Positions 13,610 through 28,900 of a stretch of DNA of 64,000 bases are shown in pieces. The stretch is from contig JAREIK010012400.1 of the NCBI GenBank assembly GCA_029783825.1, forward strand, positions 309,668-373,667, written 5' to 3'. A program made the position numbers and the translations under genes. The stretch comes from Sapria himalayana (lineage: Eukaryota > Streptophyta > Magnoliopsida > Malpighiales > Rafflesiaceae). The notes under the pieces were generated by a model. That model made no database searches, had not been told where the DNA came from, and saw nothing but the letters and a program-made list of their open reading frames with translations. Positions within the stretch are counted from its first letter, which is position 1. Every line of letters begins with the position of its first letter.

Positions 13610-13630
13610 TATCTTATTTTCAAAATCTGA
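13610..13630 (-). repeat. C subunit with the palindrome cleanly removed
   Basis: The usual TTTTCAAA, core, TTTGAAAATC has become TTTTCAAAATC. About 17 bp, the whole core plus one arm, is missing while both flanks are intact. The block on one side and the body on the other are otherwise normal. Confidence 0.8.
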
Positions 13631-16225
13631 AAAAATCGAAAAAAAAAATTTTTATTTATTTTATTTAAATAAAACTTATAAACCACAAAATGCCAAAAAA
13701 TATAAATTGCTAAACTCCTAAACAATAAAACTCCTAAATAATCAAAACAATAAACCGGTATACTATTTATAATAAATAACAAATTTCATCTTAATTTGTA
13801 TCCATTATAATTTTAAATATTCATTTTAATTATTTATTAGTTTATATTTATAGAAATGTTATTTACAAAATAAATAATGAGTAAGAAAAATATAATTTTA
13901 ATAATTTATTTTTAATCAAAAAAAATATAACCTTAAAAAAGAAGTAAAAATTTAAAAACAAAAAATTATTATTTAGTAATATATTTTACACAGATTTTGA
14001 ATCAGTGTATATAGGTTTTGAAATTATATTTTAATTTATATCAATCTTATTCATAATAATTTATTAATTTATTTTTTGATCATTATTATAATATCTATCA
14101 ATAAAATTACTTAAAATTGAATTTTAATGTTTTTATAATTATTATGATTATTATAGCTAAATATTATATTTGCAATTTAAAAAATATTTAAAAATTATTA
14201 TATTTTCAAAGGTTATAACTTTCAAAAATGATAAAAAATCACAAAAATAATTTTTTTATAATTTTATTTTTTAAATAAAACTTATAAACCACTAATTACC
14301 TAAACCTTTAACTCTATAGACTCCTAAACCCCAAAACCCCATAAATACTTAAAGCATTAAACCTATATAATCTATATAATAAATGATAATTATAATATTT
14401 ATCAATAGTTTATTAATTAATATCTATCTTATTATTAATAGTTTATTAATTTAATTTTTGATCATTATTAATATATCTATCAATAAAATTGTTTATATTG
14501 AATTTATATGATATATAATTATTAATATTATTATAACTAAATATTATATTCACATTTAAAAAAATTTTAAATATTATTATATTTTCAAAGGTTATAACCT
14601 ACGAAAATGAAAAAAAAGTACAAATTTTTTTTGTTATTTAATTCTTTAAATAATACCTATAAACTACTAAATGCCTAAAAACATAAATCACTAAATTCCT
14701 AAACGACAAAACCTCTAAATACTTAAACCATTAAATTAGTATACATTAATAATAAATCATTAATATCATTTAAATTTGTATTCAGTATAATTTTTAATTT
14801 TATTTTAATTATTTATTAGTTTATTTTTATAGAAATATTAATTACAAATTAAATTTTCATTGGACATATCTAATTTCAATTAAACCAGTATACCCGAAAT
14901 AATAAATAATAAATCTCAATAATATTGTTTTCATTATAATTTAAAATATTCATTTTAATTGGTTATTAGTTTATTTTTATATAAATATTAATTACAAAAT
15001 AAATTATGAGTTAGTTAGATATAATTTATATAAATTATTTTTAATCAAAAAAGTATAGATTAACTTTTTAAAAGAAAAAAAATTTTCAAATCAAATAATT
15101 ATTATTTCGTAATACATTTTCCTTTGCTTTTGAATCATTTTAGGTTTTCATATTATATTTTAAGTAATATGAATCATATTCATTATAGATTTTTAATTTA
15201 TTTTTTTAGATTTATTAGAATATCTATCAATAAAATTGATTATATTGAATTAATATTATATATAATTATTATGATTATAATAAATAAATATTGTATTTAC
15301 TTTTGAAAAAAATTTAAAAATTATTATATTTCCAATGGTTATAACCTTCAAAATATGATAAAAAATAATAAAAATAAATTTTTTGTTATTTCATTTTTTA
15401 AATAAAGACTATAGACCTTTGAATGCCTGCTTACTTAAATAAGTAAGCTTATAAACCCCGAAACCCCTAAATACATAAACCCTTTAACATCTATATACTA
15501 CTTAATGAATAATAAATTTCATTTTTATGTCTATTTATAATAATTTTAAATATTCAATTTAATTATTTATAGTTTAATTTTTTACAAAAATTAATTACAA
15601 ATAAATTTTGATTGACACAAAACTATTTAAATAATTGCTTTTTTTAAAAAAATATAAGCTTATAAAAAGAAGTAAAAATATAATAATTAAATATTATTAT
15701 TTAGTAATATATTTTGATTTGATTTTGAATCATTTTGAATCATGTAAATATATTTTGATTAAAATTTATAATTTTATAAATAGCTTATTAATTTAATTTT
15801 TGATCATTATTATAAATTTTATCATTAAAACTGTTTATATTGAATTTATATGATATATAATCTGGAATATTAATATAATTATACATGGTATTCACATTTC
15901 AAAAAATTTTAAAAATTATCTTATTTTCAATGGTTATAACCTTTGAAAATCAGAAAAAATCTAAAAATTTTTTTTTTATTTTTATTACTTAAATAAAACC
16001 TATAAACCACAATATGCCTAAAAACATAAATTGCTCAACTCCTAAACACTAAAACTACTAAATAATCAAACCAATAAATTAGTAATCCTTATATAATAAA
16101 TCACAAATCTCATTTAAATTTATATTCATTAAAATTTTAAATATTCATTTTAATTATTTATTAGTTTATTTTTCATATAAATGTTAATTAGAAAATAAAT
16201 AATGAGTGAGAAAAATATAATTTTA

Positions 16226-16256
16226 ATAACCTATATAAAGAATTAAACCTATATAT
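16226..16256. other. Right inversion breakpoint with a short direct repeat
   Basis: Minus-oriented B tail ends near 16229 and plus-oriented D tail is recognisable from about 16251 (ATTACTAAATAATAATT). Between them AACCTATATA occurs twice, at 16228-16237 and 16246-16255. This is a small duplication or filler of the kind left by end joining or template switching. Confidence 0.75.
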
Positions 16257-17146
16257 TACTAAATAATAATTATTTGTTTTGATATATTTTGTTTATTTTA
16301 AAAAGTTTATCTATATTTTTTTGATTAAAAATAATTTATATAAATTATATCTATATAACTCATTATTTATTCTGTAATTAATATTTATATAAAAATAAAC
16401 AAATTACTAATTAAATTGAATATTTTAAATTATAAAGAAAACAATAATATTGAAAATTATTATTTATTATTTAGGATATACAGGTTTAATTTAAATTAGA
16501 TCTGTCTCACTGATAATTTAATTTGTAATTAATATTTCTATAAAAATAAACTGATAAATAATTAAAATAAAAATTAAAAATTATACTGCATACAAATTTA
16601 AATTATATTTATGATTTTTTTTAATGTATACTAGTTTAATGGTTTATGTATTTAGAGGTTTTGTCGATTATGTGTTGAGTTATTTATGTTTTTAGGCACT
16701 TAGTGTTTTATATATATTATTTATAAAATAAAATAACAATAAAAAATGTGGTAATTTTTTCTCATTTTCATAGGTTATAACCTTTGATAATATAATAATA
16801 TTTAAAATTTTTGAAATGTGAATACAATCTTTAGTTATAATAATATCAAGAATTATATATCATATAAATTCAATATAAAGAATTTTATTGATAGATATAT
16901 TATTGATGATCAAAAATTAAATAAATAAACAAATAATAATATGATAGAGATTAATTAATAAACTATTGATAGATATTATAATTATCCTTTATTATATAGG
17001 TTATATAGTTTTAATTCTTTAAGTATTTAGAGGCTTTTTAGGTTTAGGAGTCTATAGATTTAAATGTTTAGGTATTTAGTGATTTATAATTTTTATTTAA
17101 ATAATAAAATTAAAAAAAAAATTTTTGTGATTTTTTATCATTTTTG

Positions 17147-17156
17147 AAGGTACCTT
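17147..17156. repeat. Symmetrically shortened palindrome in B
   Basis: The B core AAGGTTATAACCTT is here AAGGTACCTT. Four central bases are gone and the remainder is still a perfect palindrome (it contains GGTACC). Flanking bases TTTTTG and TGAAAATATAATAATT are those of any other B. Confidence 0.8.
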
Positions 17157-18348
17157 TGAAAATATAATAATTTTTAAATTTTTTTTCGAAAGTAAAAATA
17201 ATATTTAGTTATAATAATATTAATTATTATAAAACATTAAAATTCAATATAAGTAATTTTATTGATAGATAGTATAATAATGATCAAATAATAAATTTAT
17301 AAGCTATTATTAATAAGATTGATAGTAATTAAAATATAATTTAAAACCTCGATACAATGATTCAAAATCAAAGTAAAATATATTACTAAATAATAATTTT
17401 TTGTTTTTAAATTTTTACTTCTTTTTAAAAGCTTATATATATATTTTGTTGAATAAAAAATAAATTATTAAAATTATATTTGTCTCACTCATTATTTACT
17501 TTGTAATTAACATTTTTATAAAAATAAACAGTTAAATAATTAAAATGAATATTTAAAATTATAATGAATACAAATTAAAATCAGATTTGTGATTTATTAT
17601 ATATGAAATACCAGTTTATTGGTTTGATTATTTAGAAATTTTTTGTTTAGGAGTTTAGCAATTTATGTTTTTAGGCATATTGTGGTTTATAGATTTTACT
17701 TAAATAATAAAAATAAGAAAATTTTTTCGTAGATTTTTTTTTGATTTTCAAAAGTTATAACCTTTAAAAATATGATAATTTTTAAAATTTTTTGAAATGT
17801 GAAGACCATGTATAATTATATTAATCTTACGGATTATATATCAAATAAATTCAATATAAATAATTTTAACGATAGAAATTATAATAATGCTCAAAAATTA
17901 AATTAATAAGCTATTTATAAAATTATAAATTTTAATCGAAATATATTTACATGATGCAAATGATTCAAAATCAAATCAAAATATATTACTAAATAATAAT
18001 ATTTAATTTTTAAAATTATCCTTCATTTTATAAGCTTATATTTTTTTAAAAAAAATCAATTATTAAAATAATGATTGTCTCACTCAAAATTTATTTCGTA
18101 ATTAATTTTTGTAAAAAATTAAACTATAAATAATTAAATTGAATATTTAAAAATATAATAAATAGGCATAAAAATGAGATTTTTATTCATCAAGTAGTAT
18201 ATAGATGTTAAAGGGTTTATGTATTTATGGGTTTCGGGGTTTATGAGCTTACTGATTTAAGTAAGCATGCATTTAATGGTCTATAGGCTTTATTTAAAAA
18301 ATGAAATAACAAAAAATTTATTTTTATTATTTTTTATCATATTTTGAA

Positions 18349-19693
18349 GTTTATAACCATTGAAAATATAATAAATTTTAAATTTTTTTCAAGAGTGAAT
18401 ACAATATTTATTTATTATAATCATAATAATTATATATAATATAAATTCAATATAATCAATTTTATTGATAGATATTCTAATAAATCTAAAAAAATAAATT
18501 AAAAATCTATGATGAATATGATTTATATTACTTAAAATATAATATGAAAACCTAAAATGATTCAAAAGCAAAGGAAAATGTATTAGTAAATAATAATTAT
18601 TTGATTTGAAAATATTTTTTCTTTTAAAAAGTTTATCTATACATTTTGGATTAAAAATAATTTATATAAATTATATCTATCTAACTCATAATTTATTTTG
18701 TAATTAATATTTATATAAAAATAAACAAATGACTAATTAAAATGAATATTTTAAATTATAATGAAAACAATAATATTGAGATTTATTATTTATTATTTAG
18801 GGTATACTGGTTTAATTTAAATTAGAGCTGTCCAATGAAAATTTAATTTGTAATTAACATTTCTATATAAAATAAACTGATAAATATTTAAAATGAATAT
18901 TTAAAATTATAAATAATACGAATTAAAATGAAATTTGTGATTTATTATAAATGGTATACCGGTTTATTGTTTTGATTATTTAGGAGTTTTGTTGTTTAGG
19001 CATTTAACAATTTATGTTTTTAGGCATTTTGTGGTTTATAGGTTTTATTTAAATAAAAAAAATAAAAATTTTTTTATTAGATTTTTTCGGATTTTCAAAG
19101 GTTATAACCTTTGAAAATAAGATAATTTTTAAATTTTTTTAAATGTGAATACCATGTATAATTATATTAATCTTACTAATTATATATCATATAAATTAAA
19201 TATAAACAATTTTAATGATAGATATTATAATAATGATCAAAAATTAAATTAATAAACTATTAATAAAAATATAAATTTTAATTAAAATATATTTACATGA
19301 CGCAAAATGATTCAAAATAAAATAAAATATATTACTAAATAATAATATTTAATTTTTAAAATTTTCATTCTTTTTATAAGCTTATATTTTTTTTATTAAA
19401 AATTAATTATTTAAATAATGTTTGTCTTTCTCAAATTTATTTTGTAATTAATTTTTGTAAAAAATTAAACTATAAATAATTAAAATAAATATTTAAAATT
19501 ATTATAAATAGACACAAAAATGAGATTTATTATTCATTAAGTAGTATATAGATGTTAAAGGGTTTATGTATTTAGTCGGTTCGGGGTTTATGTGCTTATT
19601 GATTTAAGTAAGGAGGCAATATTGGTCTATAGGCTATATTTAAAAAAATGAAATAAAAAAAATTATTTTTATTATTTTTTATCATATTTTCAA
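18349..19693 (+). repeat. Short two-subunit HOR variant (D-C), second copy
   Basis: D 18349 is followed by C 19100 and D 19693, without A and B. The join lies at about 18841-18870: TGTCCAATGAAAATTTAATT from the D tail passes into TAATTAACATTTCTATATAA from the B-to-C spacer. The C is subtype C2 and is preceded by ATTATAAATAATAC, as at 50.66 kb. Confidence 0.8.
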
Positions 19694-22600
19694 GGTTATA
19701 AAGATTGAAAATATGATAATTTTTAAATTTTTTTCAAGAGTGAATACAATATATATTTATAATAATTATAATAATTATATATAATATAAATTCAATATAA
19801 ACAATTTTATTGATAGATATTCTAATAATTCTCAAAAAATAAATTAAAAATCTATAATGAATAAGATTCATATTACTTAAAATATAATATGAAAACCTAA
19901 AATGATTCAATTACAAAGGAAAATATATTACTAAATAATAATTATTTGTTTTGATATTTTTTTTTATTTTAAAAAGTTTATCTATATTTTTTTGATTAAA
20001 AATAATTTATATAAATTATATCTATCTAACTCATTATTTATTTTGTAATTAATATTTATATAAAAATAAACAAATTACTAATTAAATCGAATATTTTAAA
20101 TTATAATGAAAACAATAATATTGAGATTTATTATTTATTATTTAGGGTATACTGCTTTAATTTAAATTAGATCTATCTCACTGATAATTTAATTTGTAAT
20201 TAATATTTCTATAAAAATAAACTGATGATTAATTAAAATAAAAATTAAAAATTATACAGAATACAAATTTAAATGATATTTATGATTTATTATTAATGTA
20301 AACTAGTTTAATGGTTTAAGTATTTAGAGGTTTAATCATTATTTAGTTTAGTTATTTAAGTGTTTAGCCATTTAGTGGTTTATAGGTATTATTTAAACAA
20401 TAAAATAACAAAAAAATTTGCAATTTTTTATCATTTTCATAGCTTATAACCTATGAAAATATAATAATATTTAAAATTTTTTGAAATGTGAATACAATCT
20501 TTAGTTATATTAATATTAATAATTTTATATCATTTAAATTCAATTTAAACAATTTTATTGATAAATATATTAATAATGATCAAAGATTAAATTAATAAAC
20601 TATTGAGAGATATTATAATTATCATTTATTATATAGGTTATATAGGTTTAATGCTTTAAGTATTTAGGGGGTTTTGGGGTTTAGGAGTCTATAGATTTAA
20701 ATGTTTAGGTATTTTGTGATTTATAATTTTTATTTAAATAATAAAAATATAAAAAATTATTTTTGAGTTTTTTTATCATTTTTGAAGGTTATAACCTTTG
20801 AAAATATAATAATTTTAAAATTTTTTTTCAAAATTAAAAATAATATTTAGTTATAATAATATTAATAATTAAATAACATTAAATTCAATATAAGTAATTT
20901 TATTGATACATAGTATAATAATGATCAAAAAATTAATTAATAAACTATTATAAATAAGATTGATAGTAATTAAAATATAATTTAAAAACCTATATACAAT
21001 GATTCAAAATCAAAGTAAAATATATTACTAAATAATAATTTTTTGTTTTTAAATTTTTACTTATTTTTATAAGCTTTTTTTTTTTGAATAAAAAATAAAT
21101 TATTAAAATTATATTAGTCTCACTCATTATTTACTTTGTAATTAACATTTCAATAAAAAATAAACTAATAAATAATTAAAATGTATATTTAAAATTATGA
21201 TGAATACAAATTAAAATGAGATTTGTAATTTATTATATATAGAATACCGGTTTATTGGTTTTAGGAGTTTAGCAATTTATGTTGTTCGGCATATTGTGGT
21301 TTATAGATTTTACTTAAATAATAAAAATAAAAATAAAATTTTAAATTTTTTTTTGATATTCAAAGGTTATACCCTTTGAAAATCTGTTAATTTTTAAAAT
21401 TTTTTGAAATGTGAATACCATGTATAATTATATTAATCTTAGTGATTATATTTCATATAAATTCAATATAAACAATTTTAATGATAGATATTATAATAAT
21501 GATCAAAAATTAAATTAATAAACTATTAATAAAAATATAAATATTAATTAAAATATATTTACATGATGCAAAATGATTCAAAATCTAATCAAAATATATT
21601 ACTAAATAATAATATTTAATTTTTAAATTTTTCCTACTTTTTATAAGCTTCTATTTTTTTTTATTAAAAATCAATTATTTAAATAATGTTTGTCCTACTC
21701 GAAATTTATTTCGTAATTAATTTTTGTAAAAAATTAATATATAAATAATTAAATTGAATATTTAAAATTATAAAAAATAGACATAAAAAAGATATTTATT
21801 ATTCATTAAGTAGTATATAGATGTTAAAGGGTTTATGTATTTAGGGGTTTCGGGGGTTATTAGCTTACTGATTTAAGTAAGCATGCATTTATTGGTCTAT
21901 AGGCTTTATTTAAAAAATGAAATAACAAAAAATTTATTTTTATTATTTTTTATCATATTTTGAAGTTTATAACAATTGAAAATATAATAATTTTTAAATT
22001 TTTTTCAAAAGTGAATACAATAATTATTTATTATAATCATAATAATTATATATAATATAAATTCAATACAATCAATTTTATTGATAGATATTCTAATAAA
22101 TCTAAAAAAATAAATTAACAATCTATAATGAATATGATTCATATTATTTAAAATATAATATGAAAACATAAAATGATTCAAAAGTAAAATAAAATGTATT
22201 ACTAAATAATAATTTTTTGATTTGAAAATTTTTTTTCTTTTAAAAAGTTTATCTATACTTTTTGGATTAAAAATAATTTATATAAATTATATCTATCTAA
22301 CTCATAATTTATTTTGTAATTAATATTTATATAAAAATAAATAAATGACTATTTAAAATGAATATTTTAAATTATAATGAAAACAAAAATATTGAGATTT
22401 ATTATTTATTATTTACAGAATACTGGTTTAATTTAAATTAGTTCTGTCCACTAAAATTTAATTTGTAATTAATATTTCTATAAAAATAAACTAATAAATA
22501 ATTAAAATAAAAATTAAAAAGTATACTGAATACAAATTTAAGTGATATTTAAGATTTATTATTATTGTATACTAGTTTAATGGTTTAAGTATTTAGAGGT

Positions 22601-25398
22601 TTTGTCATTTAGTTGTTTATTGATTTATGTTTTTAGGTACTTAGTGGTTTATAGGTATTATTAAAACAATAAAATAACAAAAAAAATATTGTAATTTTTT
22701 CTAATTTCTTAGGTTATAACCTTTAAAAATATAATAATATATAAAATTTTTGAAATATGAATACAATCTTTAGTTATATTAATATTAATAATTATATATC
22801 ATATAAATTAAATATAAACAATTTTATTGATAGATATATTAATAATGATCTAAAATTAAATTAATAAATTATTAATAATAAGATAGAGATTAATCAATAA
22901 ACTATTGATAGATATTATAATTATCATTTATTATATAGGTTATATAGGTTTAATGCTTTAAGTATTTATGGGGTTTTGGGGTTTAGGAGTCTATAGATTT
23001 AAATGTTTAGGTATTTTGTGATTTATAATTTTTATTTTAATAATAATAAAAAATATAAAAAATTATTTTTGAAATTTTTTATCATTTTTGAAGGTTATTA
23101 CCTTTGAAAATATAATAATTTTAAATTTTTTTTCAAAACTCAAAATAATATTTAGTTATAATAATATTAATAATTATAAAACATTAAAATTAAATATAAG
23201 TAATTTTATTGATAGATAGTATAATAACGATCAAAAAATGAATTAATAAACTATTATTAATAAGATTGATATTAATTAAAATATAATTTAAAAACCTATA
23301 TACAATGATTCAAAATCAAAGTAAAATATATTACTAAATAATAATTTTTTGTTTTTAAATTTTTACTTATTTTTATAAGCTTATATTTTTTTTTGAATAA
23401 AGAATAAATTATTAAAATTATATTTATCTCACTTATAATTTACTTTGTAATTAACATTTCAATAGAAAATAAACTAATAAATAATTAAAATGAATATTTA
23501 AAATTATAATGAATACAAATTAAAATGAGATTTGTGATTTATTATATATGGAATACTAGTTTATTGGTTTAGGAGTTTTGCAATTTATGTTTTTCGGCAT
23601 ATTGTGGTTTATAGATTTTAATTAAATAATAAAAATAAAAATAAAAATTTTAAATTTTTTCTGATTTTTAAACGTTATAACCTTTCAAAATATGATAATT
23701 TTTAAAATTTTTTGAAATGTGAATACCATGTATAATTAAATTAATCTTACTGATTATATATCATATAAATTCAATATAAACAATTTTAATGATAGATATT
23801 ATAATAATGATCAAAAATTAAATTAATAAACTATTAATAAAAATATAAATTTTAATTAAAATATATTTACATGACGCAAAATGTTTCAAAATAAAATCAA
23901 AATATATTACTAAATAATAATATTTAATTTTTAAATTTTTCCTTCTTTCTATAACTTATATTTTTTTTTATTAAAAATCAATTATTTAAATAATGTTTGT
24001 CCTGCTCGAAATTTATTTTATAATTAATTTTTGTAAAAAATTAAACTATAAATAATTAAATTGAATATTTAAAATTATAATAAATAGACATAAAAATGAG
24101 ATTTATTATTCATTAAGTAGTATATAGATATTAAAAGGTTTATGTATTTAGGGGTTTCGCGGTTTATTAGCTTACTGATTTAAGTAAGCAAGCATTTAAT
24201 GGTCTATAGGCTTTATTTAAAAAATGAAATAACAAAAAATTTATTTTTATTATTTTTTCTCATATTTTTAAGGTTATAACCTTTGAAAATATAATAATTT
24301 TTAAATTTTTTTCAAGAGTGAATACAATATTTATTTATAAATATTATAATAATTATATATAATATAAATTCATTATAAACAATTTTATTGATAGATATTC
24401 TAATAATTCTCAAAAAATAAATTAAAAATCTATAATGAATAAGATTTATATTACTTAAAATATAATATGAAAACCTAAAATGATTCAATTACAAATGAAA
24501 ATGTATTACTAAATAATAATTATTTGTTTTGATATTTTTTTTTATTTTAAAAAGTTTATCTATATTTTTTTGATGAAAAATAATTCATATAAATTATATC
24601 TATCTAACTCATTATTTATTTTGTAATTAATATTTATATAAAATAAACAAATAACTAATTAAAATGAATATTTTAAATTATAATGAAAACAATAATATTG
24701 AGATTTATTATTTATTATTTAGGGTATACTAGTTTAATTTAAATTAGATCTGTCACACTGATAATTTAATTTGTAATTAATATTTCTATAAAAATAAACT
24801 GATAAATAATTAAAATAAAAATTAAAATTTATACTGAATAAAAATTTAAATGATATTTATGATTTATTATTAATGTAAACTAGTTTAATGGTTTAAGTAT
24901 TTAGAGGTTTTATTATTATTGAGTTTAGTGATTTAAGTGTTTAGCCATTTAGTGGTTTATAGGTATTATTTAAACAATAAAATAACAAAAAAAATTTGCA
25001 ATTTTTTCTCATTTTCATAGGTTATAACCAATGAAAATATAATAATATTTAAAATTTTTAAAATGTGAATACAATCTTTAGTTATATTAATATTAATAAT
25101 TATATATCATATAAATTCAATATAAACAATTTTATTGATAGATAAATTAATAATGATCAAAAATTAAATAAATAAACTATTAATAATAAGATACAGATTA
25201 ATTAATAAACTATTGATAGATGTTATAATTATCCTTTATTATATAGGTTATATAGGTTTAATCCTTTTAGTATTTAGTGGATTTTGTGGTTTAGTAGTCT
25301 TTAGATTTAAATGTTTAGGTATTTAGTGATTTTTAATTTTTATTTAAATAATAAAATTATAAAAAAATTATTTTTTTTGATTTTTTATAATTTCTGAA

Positions 25399-25996
25399 GG
25401 TTATAACCTTGGAAAATATAATAATTTTTAAATTTATTTTCAAGAGAAAAATTAATATTTAGTAATAATCTTAATAATTATTAAACATTAAAATTCAATA
25501 TAAGTAATTTTATTGATAGATATTATAATAATGATCAAAAATTAAATTATTAAACAATTAATAAAAATATAAATTTTAATTAAAATATATTTACAAGACG
25601 CAAAATGATTCAAAATCAAATCAAAATATATTACTAATTAATAATTTTTAATTTTAATATTTTTCCTTATTTCTGTAAGCTTATTTTCTTTATTATTAAA
25701 AATCAATTATTTAAATAATGTTTATCTCGCTCAAAATTAATTTGTAATTAATTTTTGTAAAAAATTAAACTATAAATAATTAAATTGAATATTTAAAATT
25801 ATAATAAATAGACATAAAAATTAGATTTATTATTCATTACGTAGTATATAGATGTTAAAGGCTTTATGTATTTAGGGGTTTCGGGGTTTATGAGCTTACT
25901 GATTTAAGTAAGCAGGCATTTAAAGGTCTATAGACTTTATTTAAAAAATGAAATAACAAAATATTTATTTTTATTATTTTTTATCATATTTTGAAT
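25399..25996 (+). repeat. B/C fusion subunit; C missing
   Basis: B with its palindrome at 25399 continues normally to the conserved GATAGATATTATAATAATGATC near 25520. It then passes into the C tail (TTAATTAAAATATATTTACAAG, with the C-specific GACGCAAAATG), and D follows at 25996. The C block and palindrome are absent, so this HOR is about 1.72 kb instead of 2.3. The crossover lies in sequence shared by B and C, consistent with unequal homologous exchange. Confidence 0.75.
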
Positions 25997-28900
25997 GTTA
26001 TAACCATTGAAAATATAATAATTTTAAATTTTTTTTGAAAAGTGAATACAATATTTATTTATTATAATCATAATAATTATATATAATATAAATTCAATAT
26101 AATCAATTTTATTGATATATATTCTAATAAATCTAAAAAAATAAATTAAAAATCTATAATGAATATGATTCATATTACTTAAAATATAATATGAAAACCT
26201 AAAATGATTCAAAAGCAAAGGAAAATGTATTACTAAATAATAAATATTTGATTTTAAAATTTTTTTTCTTTTAAAAAGTTTATCTATACTTTTTGGATTA
26301 AAAATAATTTATATAAATTATATCTATCTAACTGATAATTTATTTAGTAATTAATATTTATATAAAAATAAACAAATGACTAATTAAAATGAATATTTTA
26401 AATTATAATGAAAACTATATTATTGAAATTTATTATTTATTATTTCAGGTATATTGGTTTAATTTAAATTAGATCTGTCCAATGAAAATTTAATTTGTAA
26501 TTAATATTTCTATAAAAATAAACTAATAAATAATTAAAATAAAATTAAAAATTATACCGAATATAAATTTTAAATGATATTTATGATTTAATATAAATGT
26601 ATACTAGTTTAATGGTTTAAGTATTTAGAGGTTTTGTCTTTTAGGAGTTTACTGATTTATAATTTTAGGCATTTAGTAGTTTATAAGTATTATTTATATA
26701 ATTAAATAACAAAAAAAATTTGTACTTTTTTCTCATTTTCTTTGGTAATAAACTTTGAAAATATAATAATATTTAAAATTTTTTGAAATGTGAATATAAT
26801 ATTTAGTTATAATAATATTAATAATTATATATCATATAAATTCAATATAAACAATTTTATTGATAGATATATCAATAATGAACAAAAATTAAATTAATAA
26901 ACTATTAAAAATAAGATAGATATTAATTAATAAACTATTGATAGATATTATAATTATTTATTATATGGATTATATAGGTTTAATGCTTTAAGTATTTAGG
27001 GGGTTTTGGGATTTAGGAGTCTATAGATTAAAAGGTTTAGGTATTTAGTGGTATATAAGTTTTATTAAAATAATAAAATAATAAAAAAATTATTTTTGTG
27101 ATTTTTTATCATTTTTGAAGGTTATACCCTTTCAAAATATATTAATTTTTAAATTTTTTTCAAAAGTAAATATAATTTTTAGTTATAATAATCTTAATAA
27201 TTATAAACATTAAAATTCAGTATAAGTAATTTTATTTATAGACATTATAATAATGATCAAAAAATAAATTAATAAACTATTATTAATAAGATTGATAGCA
27301 ATTAAAATATAATTTAAAAACCTATATACAATGATTAAAAATTAATGTGAAATATATTACTAAATAATAATTTTTTGTTTTTAAAATTTTACTTCTTTTT
27401 ATAAGCTTATATTTTTTTTTGATTAAAAAAAATTATTAAAATTATATTTGTCTCACTCATTATTTATTTTGTAATTAACATTTCTATAAAAAATAAACTA
27501 ATAATTATCTAAAATGAATATTTAAAATTATAAAGAATACAAATAAAAATGAAATTTGTGATTTATTATAACTGGTATACCAGTTTATTGTTTTGATTAT
27601 TTAGGAGTTTTGTTGTTTAAGCATTTAACAATTTATATTTTTAGGCATTTTGTGGTTTATAGGTTTTATTTAACTAAGAAAAATAAAAAAATTTTTTTTA
27701 TATTTTTTCGGATTTTCAAAGGTTATTATCCTTTGAAAATAAGTTAATTTTTAAAATTTTTTGAAATGTGAATACCATGTATAATTATATTAATCTTACT
27801 GAAAATATATCATATAAATTAAATAAAAACAATTTTAATGATAGATATTATAATAATGATCAAAAATTAAATTAATAAACTATTAATAAAAATATAAATT
27901 TTAATTAAAAGAAATTTACATGATTCAAAATAAAATCAAAATATATTACTAAATAATAATATTTAATTTTAAAATTTTTCCTTCTATTTATAAGCTTATA
28001 TTTTTTTTTATTAAAAATCAATTATTTAAATAATGTTTGTCTCGCTCGAAATTTATTTAGTAATTAATTTTGGTAAAAAATTAAACTATAAATAATTAAA
28101 TTGAATATTTAAAATTATAATAAATAGACAAAAAATGAGATTTATTATTCATTATGTCGTAGTTAAAGGGTTTATGTATTTATGGGTTTTAGTGTTTATG
28201 AGCTTACTGATTTTAGTAAGCATGCATTTAATGGTCTATCTACTTTATTTAAAAAATGAAATAACAAAAAATTAATTTTTATTATTTTTTCTCATATTTT
28301 CAAGGTTATAATCCATTGAAAATATAATAATTATTTAAATTTTTTAAAAAGTGTGAATACAATATTTATTTATAATAAGCATAATAATTAAATATAATAT
28401 AAATTCAATATAATAAATTTTATTAATAGATATTCTAATAAATAAATAAAAATAAATTAAAAATATATGATGATTTAGATTCATATTACTTAAAATATAA
28501 TATGAAAACATAAAATGATTCAATAGCAAAGGAAAATATATTACCAAATAATAATTATTTGTTTTGAAATTTTTTTTTCTTTTAAAAAGTTTATCTTTTT
28601 TTTTGATGAAAAATAATTTATATAAATTATATCTATCTAACTCATAATTTATTTTGTAATTAATATTTATATAAAAATAAACAAATAAATAATTAAAATG
28701 AATATTTTAATGATAATGAAAACAATAATATTGAGATATATTATTTAGGGTATACTAGTTTAATTTAAATTAGATCTGTCTCACTGAAAATTTAATTTGT
28801 AATTAATATTTCTATAAAAATAAACTGATAAATAATTAAAATAAAAATTAAAAATTATACTGGATATAAATTTAAATGATATTTATGATTTATTATTAAT

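Larger units (their letters stand above)
7291..16229 (-). repeat. Satellite array, inverted segment
   Basis: The same HOR read on the minus strand. Going left to right, palindrome cores start at C 7630, B 8219, A 8596, D 9344; C 9942; D 10694, C 11291, B 11899, A 12277, D 13023; C lost near 13620; B 14211, A 14590, D 15337, C 15932. C-to-C spacings are about 2312, 1349 (short variant), 2329 and 2312 bp. The left break lies after the A block at 7290 and continues as the reverse complement of a C/D spacer. The right break is near 16229 inside the reverse complement of a B tail. Confidence 0.92.
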
